DNA of 64,000 nucleotides from Nocardioides albertanoniae (GTDB taxonomy: Bacteria > Actinomycetota > Actinomycetes > Propionibacteriales > Nocardioidaceae): positions 4,108,501-4,172,500 of the forward strand of contig NZ_VFOV01000001.1 of NCBI RefSeq assembly GCF_006716315.1. Direction: 5' to 3'. The notes under the pieces were generated by a model. That model was given only the letters and a program-made list of their open reading frames with translations, was not told the DNA's origin and made no database searches. The position numbers and the translations under genes are program-made. Positions 10,624 through 18,019 of the stretch are shown piece by piece; position 1 is the stretch's first letter; the number at the start of each line of letters is the position of its first letter.

Positions 10624-11528
10624 TGTCGGATGCTCACCGAGGTAGCTCGGTCGAGTCCCGCTTCTCTCGTGGAGCTCCGCGAGGGAAGCGGCCGCTCACC
10701 GAGATACCTCGGTCGGCAGCCACCGCCGTCGGTTGCCTCGCGCTGGCATCGGCCCTGACGGCGTGCACCCCAGGTCGTACGCCGCAGCAGCCTGCGGCAT
10801 CGGGGTCGCCGTCCACCTCGTCGGGCTCGGCGGCCCCGTCCTCGTCGGGCGCGCCGGAAGCTGCCGGCGACGTCTTCGACGGTGCCGTGATCGGGATCGA
10901 CCCGGGCCACAACGCCGGCAACGCGGGCGCACCCGAGGTGATCAACAAACAGGTCTGGAACGGCCGCTCGAAGAGTCCGTGCAACACGACCGGCACGGCG
11001 ACCGACGACGGCTATCCCGAGACCGACTTCACCTGGGCCGTGGCCAACAAGCTCGCCGCTGACCTGCGAGAAGCTGGCGCCGAGGTGGTGATGACGCGCG
11101 ACGGCAACGACGGGGTCGGGCCGTGCATCGACAAGCGCGCGAAGATCATCAACGACGCCAAGGCAGACGTCGCGATCGACATCCACGCCGACGGCGCGGC
11201 CGAGTCCGAGCGCGGTTTCTCACTGCTGATCCCGGTGCGGTCGGGCACCAACGACAAGGTCGTGCAACCCTCTCGCGACTATGCCGAGATGCTCCGCACC
11301 GAGATGAAGAAGACCGGCATGCCGCTGGCCACCTACCTCGGTGAGGGCGGCTTCGTGAAGCGCGACGATCTCGCCGGGCTCAACCTCACCACCGTGCCCC
11401 AGGTGCTGCTCGAGACCGGCAACATGCGCAACGCCGAGGACGCACGCCTGCTGAAGTCCGACAAGTTCCACGCCGAGACGGCGGCGGCCATCATGCGAGC
11501 GATGGCGGCGTACCTGCGCTCACGCTGA
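10623..11528 (+). CDS. N-acetylmuramoyl-L-alanine amidase, lipoprotein (Amidase_3)
   Basis: The 301-residue product has an Amidase_3 zinc hydrolase domain from about residue 85: IGIDPGHNAGN (His), PETDFTWAVANKLAADL (Glu), DIHADGA (His) and the catalytic VLLETGNMRN (Glu). It should cut the bond between MurNAc and the stem peptide outside the cell. Ahead of it are a hydrophobic helix ending in the lipobox LTAC and a Ser/Pro linker, so it is a membrane-anchored lipoprotein. The only credible in-frame start is the ATG at 10623, which overlaps the pepP stop. The first 30 or so residues are then encoded by a family B palindromic repeat, giving an unusually long basic leader. Confidence 0.88.
   Translation: MSDAHRGSSVESRFSRGAPRGKRPLTEIPRSAATAVGCLALASALTACTPGRTPQQPAASGSPSTSSGSAAPSSSGAPEAAGDVFDGAVIGIDPGHNAGNAGAPEVINKQVWNGRSKSPCNTTGTATDDGYPETDFTWAVANKLAADLREAGAEVVMTRDGNDGVGPCIDKRAKIINDAKADVAIDIHADGAAESERGFSLLIPVRSGTNDKVVQPSRDYAEMLRTEMKKTGMPLATYLGEGGFVKRDDLAGLNLTTVPQVLLETGNMRNAEDARLLKSDKFHAETAAAIMRAMAAYLRSR
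10628..10716. repeat. Composite palindromic repeat, family B copy 1
   Basis: This stretch contains CACCGAGGTAGCTCGGTCG, a central GGAGCTCC palindrome (CTCGTGGAGCTCCGCGAG), and ACCGAGATACCTCGGT. Read on the minus strand it matches 55651-55793 block for block, including flanking GCGGCCGCTTC and CGGTGAGCATCCG. Two well-separated copies in opposite orientation define an interspersed chromosomal repeat. This copy lies inside the 5' end of the amidase reading frame. Confidence 0.8.
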
Positions 11529-11554
11529 TCGCGGCTCCTCATCGGGAGCCGCGA
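11529..11554. terminator. Hairpin between convergent amidase and zinc-ribbon genes
   Basis: TCGCGGCTCC at 11529-11538 pairs with GGAGCCGCGA at 11545-11554. The hairpin starts immediately after the amidase stop and precedes the convergent gene's end at 11577, so it can serve both. There is no strong T-tract. Confidence 0.65.
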
Positions 11555-11576
11555 CCAACGTGTCAGCGTCAGCAGT

Positions 11577-13781
11577 TCAGAGCTTCTTCCACTCCACGGA
11601 GTCGAGGCCGTACTCCTCGGCGATCGGGCCCCACGCCTTGGCGGCGGCCTTCTTCGGGTCATGGCTGGCCAGGCTGAGCGTCGTCGCCTTCTCCAGCTTG
11701 CGCTTGCCGCCGATGCACTCGCCGGCGTCGTTGACCTTGCGCTTCTCGCCCCAGGCGGCGAAGGCCAGGTCGGCGTTCTGCGCGGTCATCCATGCCGACT
11801 CGAGGTTCTTGACGACCTTCTGCGAGCCCGGCAGGGCGGCGGTGTCGACCTTCGCGACCTTGGCCGCGAGCTCCTTGCGCGAGGCGGCGGCCTTCTCGAA
11901 GGTGTCGATCGCCTCGTCGATGTTCTCGCACGACTTGAGGTCGGCCTGGGCAGCGCCGATCGACTCCTTGTCCTTGGCCGAGGTGCGCATCAGGGCGTCG
12001 ATCTTCTTGGCCTGAACCTCGGCACCGCCGCCGGCGGTGGTGCTGACGCCCTGGCCGGAGCCGGTGTTGGCGTTGGCGTCGTCGTTGCTGTTGAGCAGGC
12101 CGATGACGAACGCGATGATCGCGACCACCACGGCGATCGCCAGGACGATCAGACCCCAGCGCTTGAGGTCGATGCCGCCCAGTCCCTTGCTCTGACCGCC
12201 GTCACGACGCGGCGGCTCGTAGCGGGCGTCATAGCCGTTGCCGTACGGGTCGTAGCCCTGCGGCGCCATCGGCGGCGGCGCCGGGCTGCTCGGACCGTTG
12301 CCCGGCACCGGCGGCTGCCCCACGAGGGTGGGATCGGTGTAGGCGTCCTGGCCGTAGGGGTCCTGGCCGTAAGGATCGGCGAAGCCCTGACCGAGCTGGT
12401 CCTGCGACCTGTCCGGCGCCTGACCGTAGGGCTGGTCGTACGGCTGGTCATAGGGCTGGTCGTACGGCTGGGACCACTGCGACTGCTGGGCCTGGTCGGG
12501 ATCCAGCTGCGGCGCGAGCGGGGCGTAGGCGGGGTCGCCGTATCCCTGGTCGCCGTATCCCTGGTTCTGCTGACCGCGGTCGTAGGGGTTGGCGCCCGCC
12601 TCCGGCGCCGGGGCGCCGAACTGCTGCTGCGGCGGGGCGAACTGGTTGATCTCGTCGCGCGGCTGGGTGCCCCCGGAGGGGCCGTCGCCCGCGTCGAATC
12701 CCGGGTTCCTCGCGACCTGGGTCTCCTCGGGGTGACCCGGCGCGGGCGGTGCCGGCTGGCGGCGTTCGACCGGAGGCATCGCCTCGTGCGTCGACTGCGC
12801 CGTGGGCGAGCCGTCGACCTGCGGAGCCGGGGCCGGCTCGACGAAGCCCCGGTGCTCGGCGGGCCGCTCGTGCGCCGCTGCGGGACGCTGCGGCATCGGC
12901 TGCTCGAACGGCTGCTCGTGCTGCGGCTGCTCGGGCATCGGTCGCTCGGGCATCGGTCGCTCGGGCATCGGCTGGTCGGGCTGCGGACGCTGCGGCATCG
13001 GCGGCATCTGCTGCTCGGGCTGCGGGCGAGACGGCAGCGGCGGCATCGGGGCGGCCCCAGGCATCTGCTGCTGGGGCGCGGACGGCTCGCTCGGGCGCTC
13101 GTGCGCAGGCGGCAGCGTGGGCAGACCCGGCTGAGGCTCCCGCGGCTCCTGGGCGGCCGGAGCCTCCGGGGCGGGGGCCTCCGGAGCCTGCTCCGGCTCG
13201 GCCGGCGCCTCGGCGGGCGGCTCGGTGTCCTTCCGCTTGGGCATGAAGAGCGACTGCGACTGCGAGGCGAGCTCAGGCTCGAACTTCGGCGTACGCGCCG
13301 CCAGCCCGAACAGGCCACCACCGTCGGAGGAGCCCGCCGGTGGCGGAGCCATCCCGCCGCCGAAGGCCGGCTGCTCGCCGCTCGGCGCGTTCATGTTCAG
13401 CTGCGGAGCCATCGACGCCCCAGGCGTACGCCTGACCTGCTCGAGCGGAAGGTGCTCCGGCTCCGAGTCCATGTCCGGCCCTGACTGCGCGGACGGCCCT
13501 GACGGCGCCGCGTGCTGGCCGCGGCCGGGATCGGCCGCCTCGGTGGGCGGGTGCTCACCCGGCTCCGGCGTAGCGCCTGCGCGCGGACGCCTCGGCAACG
13601 ACGACAGGCCACCCTGGTCAGGCTGGGCGCCTCGCTGCGGCAGACGCGGAGGCGCAACCGGCTCCGGTGCACCCTGCGACGGCGGCTGATGGGCGCTTCT
13701 GACGGGGGTGCCACACCCTGTGCAGAAGCGCATACCGGTGACCGCTGCACCGCACGAGGTGCACATGGACTCCATAGTCAT
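11577..13781 (-). CDS. Zinc-ribbon, Pro/Gln-rich single-pass membrane protein of unknown function
   Basis: The 734-residue product begins with a double CxxC zinc ribbon (SMCTSCGAAVTG, RFCTGCGTPV). It is followed by about 540 residues of proline-, glutamine- and glutamate-rich low-complexity sequence with repeats such as PMPERPMPERPMPEQP and DQPYDQPYDQPY. A single membrane helix follows (LIVLAIAVVVAIIAFVIGLL near residue 570), then a 150-residue outer domain with two cysteines likely to form a disulfide. I do not recognise the outer domain. The topology resembles actinobacterial sensor-like proteins with a zinc ribbon inside the cell. ATG at 13781 or 13775 is the start; the weak GGTAGGG upstream favours 13781. 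Confidence 0.75.
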   Translation of the reverse strand: MTMESMCTSCGAAVTGMRFCTGCGTPVRSAHQPPSQGAPEPVAPPRLPQRGAQPDQGGLSSLPRRPRAGATPEPGEHPPTEAADPGRGQHAAPSGPSAQSGPDMDSEPEHLPLEQVRRTPGASMAPQLNMNAPSGEQPAFGGGMAPPPAGSSDGGGLFGLAARTPKFEPELASQSQSLFMPKRKDTEPPAEAPAEPEQAPEAPAPEAPAAQEPREPQPGLPTLPPAHERPSEPSAPQQQMPGAAPMPPLPSRPQPEQQMPPMPQRPQPDQPMPERPMPERPMPEQPQHEQPFEQPMPQRPAAAHERPAEHRGFVEPAPAPQVDGSPTAQSTHEAMPPVERRQPAPPAPGHPEETQVARNPGFDAGDGPSGGTQPRDEINQFAPPQQQFGAPAPEAGANPYDRGQQNQGYGDQGYGDPAYAPLAPQLDPDQAQQSQWSQPYDQPYDQPYDQPYGQAPDRSQDQLGQGFADPYGQDPYGQDAYTDPTLVGQPPVPGNGPSSPAPPPMAPQGYDPYGNGYDARYEPPRRDGGQSKGLGGIDLKRWGLIVLAIAVVVAIIAFVIGLLNSNDDANANTGSGQGVSTTAGGGAEVQAKKIDALMRTSAKDKESIGAAQADLKSCENIDEAIDTFEKAAASRKELAAKVAKVDTAALPGSQKVVKNLESAWMTAQNADLAFAAWGEKRKVNDAGECIGGKRKLEKATTLSLASHDPKKAAAKAWGPIAEEYGLDSVEWKKL

Positions 13782-14005
13782 ATCCGGGGACCCTACCGAT
13801 GATCTGGCCGAGTCTCGAACCCTCGGAGTCCGCCAGTCGGACACTCAGAGCGACAGAGAGGGGACAGTGTGCCCAACCATCCCCCACACCTCGGTAACAC
13901 TCCGGCAAGCGATTCGGATTCCGATGCACACGAGGGATACGCCCACCGGTAAGATCGGGCGCGGCCTGCGTAAACCTCCTCTCCGAGGGGGCTCACACGG
14001 GCCAT

Positions 14006-14079
14006 GCCTCCGTAGCTCAGCTGGATAGAGCATCGGCCTTCTAATCCGACGGTCACAGGTTCGAATCCTGTCGGGGGCG
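14006..14079 (+). tRNA. tRNA-Arg (anticodon TCT)
   Basis: The sequence folds as a cloverleaf: acceptor GCCTCCG/CGGGGGC, D-arm GCTC...GAGC, anticodon loop CTTCTAA with TCT at positions 34-36, and T-loop TTCGAAT between ACAGG and CCTGT. CCA is not encoded. It reads AGA/AGG codons, which are rare in such a GC-rich genome. Confidence 0.95.
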
Positions 14080-14140
14080 CAACAATTTTTGTGTGGGTTA
14101 AATCATCTGCGCAGCGCGCGTTTCGCACGCGCGAGCACGC

Positions 14141-14779
14141 TCACGGGGCGGAGGGCGTCGACGGCGCCGCCGCCGTCGCAGGCATCGGCCCGGCGTACAG
14201 ACGCCTGAAGAACGGCAGCGTGCGGTGGACCATCGGGCCAATCAGCAGCGCCTCGGCGACCGTGCCGACACCGACGAGCCCGCCGAGCAGCCACCCGACG
14301 GCGAGCACGGTGATCTCGACACCGGCTCGGCAGACCCAGACCGGGGCGCCGGTGCGCTCGTGCAGGCCGGTCATCAGTCCGTCGCGCGGCCCGGGGCCGA
14401 GCCCCGGCGCGATGTAGATGCCGGTCGCGGCAGCCAGCAGGAGCAGGCCCGCGACGAAGAGCGCCACCTGCGCCGCGAGGTCGCTCGGGTGCGGGAGCAC
14501 CCGCAGCCCGATCTCCGCCGAGGTGCCGACGAGCAGCACGTTGAGCACCGTGCCGACGCCCGGCCGCTGGCGCAGCGGGATCCAGGCGAGCAGCACGACC
14601 AGCCCGACCAGGTTGGTCACCATGCCGAACGAGATCCCGGTGATCTCCACGAGCCCCGACGCCAGGGTGTTCCAGGGAGCCAGACCGAGCGAGGCTCGCA
14701 CGAGCATGGCGACGGCCATGCCGTAGAGGAACAGTCCAGTTATCAACCAGGCCAGGGACTTTACAGAGAGATCCTTCAC
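14141..14779 (-). CDS. yczE: YczE-family integral membrane protein
   Basis: The 212-residue product has about five to six membrane helices and the YczE/YitT-like motifs (NTLASGLVEITGISFGMVTN, then APGLGPGPRDGLMTGLHERTG). YczE proteins are of unknown transport function. A distinct group of MocR regulators is known to sit divergently beside yczE and is thought to control it; this is exactly the arrangement here, with a 62-bp shared intergenic region. The start is GTG at 14779. Substrate unknown. Confidence 0.85.
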   Translation of the reverse strand: MKDLSVKSLAWLITGLFLYGMAVAMLVRASLGLAPWNTLASGLVEITGISFGMVTNLVGLVVLLAWIPLRQRPGVGTVLNVLLVGTSAEIGLRVLPHPSDLAAQVALFVAGLLLLAAATGIYIAPGLGPGPRDGLMTGLHERTGAPVWVCRAGVEITVLAVGWLLGGLVGVGTVAEALLIGPMVHRTLPFFRRLYAGPMPATAAAPSTPSAP

Positions 14780-14788
14780 GTTACAGAG

Positions 14789-14826
14789 CCAATCACGGGT
14801 CCAATCAACGGTAAAGGAGCCAATCA
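14789..14826. promoter_or_regulatory. Three direct CCAATCA repeats between yczE and mocR: likely MocR operator
   Basis: CCAATCA occurs at 14789-14795, 14801-14807 and 14820-14826, all in the same orientation, within the 62-bp divergent promoter region. MocR regulators characteristically bind direct repeats rather than palindromes. The spacing of 12 and 19 bp between starts is seen directly; the role is inference. Confidence 0.6.
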
Positions 14827-14841
14827 GCCTAAGGTGGACCC

Positions 14842-16272
14842 ATGCCTCGCGGAAGAATTGGAGCCACCGCGCTCGCCGGACTGCTCGGCCAGTGGCAGGG
14901 CGACGGCCCTGCCTACGAGAACCTCGCCGAACGGATCCAGCTGCTGCTGATCGACGGCCGGCTCTCCGCCGACGTACGTCTCCCCTCCGAGCGCGAGCTC
15001 TCCGAACGGCTGACGCTGAGCCGCACCACGATCACCGCGGCCTACCGGCGGTTGCGCGAGCACGGTTACGCGCTCAGCGTGCAGGGGTCGGGCACGACGA
15101 CGAAGCTGCCGCCCACCGCGCCCGACTCGTTCACCGAAGGCGGCGAGATCGACCTGGTCAGAGCCACCCTGCCGGCCACCCGGCGCCTCCCCGAGGCCGC
15201 CCACGAGGCGACCCGCCGGCTGGGCGAGCACATGAGCGGCCCCGGCTACACGCTCTGGGGGATCGAGGAGCTGCGGGGCGCGATCGCCGAGCGCTACACC
15301 GCCCGCGGGCTCGAGACCGACCCCGACCAGATCATGGTGACCACCGGCGGCCAGAGCGCGATCGCGCTGCTCGCCCGCACCGTGATCAGCCGTGGCGACC
15401 GCGCCTACGCCGAGAGCCCCTCCTACCCCAATGCGTACGACGCGCTGAGCCTGGCGGGCGCGCGGATCGTCACGAGCCCGGTCACCACCGACGGCGGCTG
15501 GGACATGTCGGCAATGGAGGCGGCCATCGCCCGCACCACCCCGGTGATGTCGTACGTCATGCCCGACTTCCACAACCCCACGTCTCGGTCGATGCCGGCC
15601 GAGGACCGGCTCCGTCTGCTGCGTGCGGCCGCGAAGGTCGACACGCTCGTGGTGGTCGACGACACCACGGCCGAGCTCAACATCGACCGCCCCCACACCT
15701 TCCCGCCGCTCGCGACGATGGCCGGTGAGCACGGCGCGCGGGTCGTCCACATCGGTTCGGCGAGCAAGATGCTGTGGGGCGGGCTGCGGGTGGGCTGGAT
15801 CCGCGCCGACCCGGTGCTGCTGACCCAGATCGCCAGCGGCCGCTCGGCGACCGATCTCGGCACCCCGATCTGGGAGCAGCTGGTGACCGCCACCCTGTTC
15901 CGCCACCTTCCCGAGATCCTCGAGGAGCGCGCCGGACAGCTCGCGGCGGGCCGCGCCGCGCTCTACCACGCGATGCACGAGCACCTCCCCGACTGGGAGC
16001 TGCCGCCTCGTATCGACGGCGGGCTCTCCGCCTGGGTCGGCCTGCCGGCCCCGGTCAGCTCCCAGCTCACCCTCGCGGCCCGACCGCACGGGCTGCTGGT
16101 CACCGCCGGGCCACGGTTCGGCGTCGACGGTGCCTACGAGCGGCATCTGCGCCTGGCGATCACTCCCCGGCCCGAGCTCGTGCGCCGCGGTGTCGAGATC
16201 CTCGCCGACGTCTGGCCGCGCGCAGCCTCCACCCCCGCGCTCGCCCTCCCCACCTCCGACGCCGTCGTCTGA
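14842..16272 (+). CDS. MocR-type PLP-dependent transcriptional regulator (GntR/aminotransferase fusion)
   Basis: The 476-residue product has an N-terminal GntR winged helix (LIDGRLSADVRLPSERELSE, SRTTITAAYRRLREHGYA) joined to a fold-type I aminotransferase domain (from about residue 105). The PLP-binding lysine is in IGSASKMLWGGLRVGW, and the SGGQSAIALLAR-like segment (TTGGQSAIALLARTVI) and PDFHNPTSRSM are typical. MocR proteins sense PLP or a PLP-linked compound. Its position opposite yczE places it in the MocR group associated with that membrane protein. It is closed by a family A palindrome. Confidence 0.9.
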   Translation: MPRGRIGATALAGLLGQWQGDGPAYENLAERIQLLLIDGRLSADVRLPSERELSERLTLSRTTITAAYRRLREHGYALSVQGSGTTTKLPPTAPDSFTEGGEIDLVRATLPATRRLPEAAHEATRRLGEHMSGPGYTLWGIEELRGAIAERYTARGLETDPDQIMVTTGGQSAIALLARTVISRGDRAYAESPSYPNAYDALSLAGARIVTSPVTTDGGWDMSAMEAAIARTTPVMSYVMPDFHNPTSRSMPAEDRLRLLRAAAKVDTLVVVDDTTAELNIDRPHTFPPLATMAGEHGARVVHIGSASKMLWGGLRVGWIRADPVLLTQIASGRSATDLGTPIWEQLVTATLFRHLPEILEERAGQLAAGRAALYHAMHEHLPDWELPPRIDGGLSAWVGLPAPVSSQLTLAARPHGLLVTAGPRFGVDGAYERHLRLAITPRPELVRRGVEILADVWPRAASTPALALPTSDAVV

Positions 16273-16282
16273 ACCCACCCCT

Positions 16283-16349
16283 CGTCGAGTCGGCTCGTTA
16301 TAACGAGCCGACTCGACGGGAAATCACGTCAGGACGAGCCGACTCGGCG
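16283..16349. repeat. Palindromic element, family A copy 2
   Basis: Positions 16283-16318 form a perfect 36-bp palindrome without a loop, using the same arm sequence as copy 1 (CGAGTCGGCTCGTTA). It is followed by GTCAGGACGAGCCGACTCGGCG (16328-16349), which matches the right-hand unit of copy 3. It lies between two same-strand genes, so it may terminate mocR. Confidence 0.82.
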
Positions 16350-16382
16350 AATCTGTTGTGACTCACGACACATTCGGTCAGG

Positions 16383-18014
16383 ATGTGCAGCATGCAGGGA
16401 CTCATCCAGGACGCACCGTTGACCATCGACACGATCATCCGGCGCGCGGAGCGCGTCTTTCCCACCAGGGAGATCGTGACCAAGACCGCCACCGGTCTCG
16501 AGCGCAGCACCTTCAAGGGCCTCGCCGACGAGGTGCGCCGGCAGGCGGGAGTGATCGACAAGCTCGGCATCTCCGCCGACGGCCGGATCGCGAGCTTCGC
16601 GTGGAACACCCTGCGCCACCTCGCGCTCTACTACTCGGTCCCCTGCACCGGCAGGGTGCTGCACACCGGCAACATCCGCTACTTCCCCGACCAGCTGGTC
16701 TACACCTTCAACCACGCCGAGGACGAGGCGGTCTTCGTCGACCGGTCTCTGCTCGGCCTGCTCGCCCCGCTCCTCCCCCAGCTGACGACGCTCAAGCACG
16801 TGATCGTGATGGACGACGGGGCACCGACCCCGCTGCCTGACGACCCCCGGGTCGTCTCCTACGAGGAGCTGATGGCCGACGCCGACGACGGGGTCATCGA
16901 CGGCCGGGTCACCGACGAACGCTCCGCCGCCGGGATCTGCTACACCTCCGGCACCACCGGCAACCCGAAGGGCGTCGTCTACAGCCACCGCTCCCAGTAC
17001 CTGCACGCGCTCGCCTCGTTGTCCGGGAGCCTGTTCGGCACCAACGACCGCGACCGGGTGCTTCCGGTCGTGCCGTTCTTCCACGCCAACGGGTGGGGTT
17101 TCGCCCACTCCTCGCTGCTGGCCGGCGCCAACCTGATCCTGCCCGGCCCGGATCTCTCACCCACCGGCCTCATCGACGTGATGCAGGCGGAGGAGGTGAC
17201 TGTCGCCGCCGGCGTACCCACGATCTGGATGGCGATGGTGCCTCTCCTCGCCGACGCCGACCTCAGCTCGCTGCGCGTCGTGGTCTGCGGCGGATCGGCG
17301 GTGCCGAAGTCGCTCTCCGAGGCCTGGCGCGAAGCCATCGGCGTGCCGATCACCCAGGCCTGGGGAATGACCGAGATGTCTCCCCTCGGCTCCGTCTTCG
17401 CGCCGCGCGCCGAGATCGCCGACCTGCCCGAGGAGGAGCTCGCCGAATACCGTACGTCGCCCGGCATCCCCGCGGTCGGCGTCGAGCTCCGCATCGTCGA
17501 GCCCGGCACCACCGACGAGATGCCGTGGGACGGCGAGACCACCGGCGAGCTCGAGTGCCGCGGCCCGTGGATCGCGTCGGCCTACTACAAGGTCGAGTCC
17601 GACAGCTTCTCCCCCGACGGCTGGCTGCGCACCGGTGACATCGCCGCGATCGACCCGCTGGGCTACGTACGCATCGTCGACCGCACCAAGGACCTGGTGA
17701 AGTCCGGTGGCGAGTGGATCTCCACGGTCGCGATCGAGAACCTCATCATGGGCCACCCCTCGGTCGCCGAGGCGGCGGTCATCGCGGTGGCCCACCCGAA
17801 GTGGGGCGAGCGGCCGCTGGCGTTCGCGGTGGTCAAGGACGGTGAGTCGATCACCAACGAGGAGCTGCTCACCTATCTCGCCGACAACCTCGGCAAGTGG
17901 CAGGTGCCCGACGACGTCGTCTTCATCGACGAGGTGCCCAAGACCTCGGTCGGCAAGTTCTCCAAGAAGACCCTGCGCGACGAATACTCCGGCTACCAGC
18001 TGCCCACGGCGTAG
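16383..18014 (+). CDS. Long-chain fatty-acid/acyl-CoA synthetase (AMP-binding)
   Basis: The 543-residue enzyme of the ANL superfamily activates a carboxylic acid to acyl-AMP and then to acyl-CoA. The P-loop-like motif YTSGTTGNPKGVVYSH is near residue 185. Core motifs are QAWGMTEMSP, DGWLRTGDIAAID and DRTKDLVKSGGEWIST, with the catalytic lysine in KTSVGKFSKKTL near the end. The motif pattern is that of medium/long-chain acyl-CoA synthetases, but the chain length cannot be read. Start is ATG at 16383 or 16392; AGGATG upstream of the second favours 16392. It converges on the SARP gene with only 5 bp between stops. Confidence 0.9.
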   Translation: MCSMQGLIQDAPLTIDTIIRRAERVFPTREIVTKTATGLERSTFKGLADEVRRQAGVIDKLGISADGRIASFAWNTLRHLALYYSVPCTGRVLHTGNIRYFPDQLVYTFNHAEDEAVFVDRSLLGLLAPLLPQLTTLKHVIVMDDGAPTPLPDDPRVVSYEELMADADDGVIDGRVTDERSAAGICYTSGTTGNPKGVVYSHRSQYLHALASLSGSLFGTNDRDRVLPVVPFFHANGWGFAHSSLLAGANLILPGPDLSPTGLIDVMQAEEVTVAAGVPTIWMAMVPLLADADLSSLRVVVCGGSAVPKSLSEAWREAIGVPITQAWGMTEMSPLGSVFAPRAEIADLPEEELAEYRTSPGIPAVGVELRIVEPGTTDEMPWDGETTGELECRGPWIASAYYKVESDSFSPDGWLRTGDIAAIDPLGYVRIVDRTKDLVKSGGEWISTVAIENLIMGHPSVAEAAVIAVAHPKWGERPLAFAVVKDGESITNEELLTYLADNLGKWQVPDDVVFIDEVPKTSVGKFSKKTLRDEYSGYQLPTA

Positions 18015-18019
18015 AGCTC

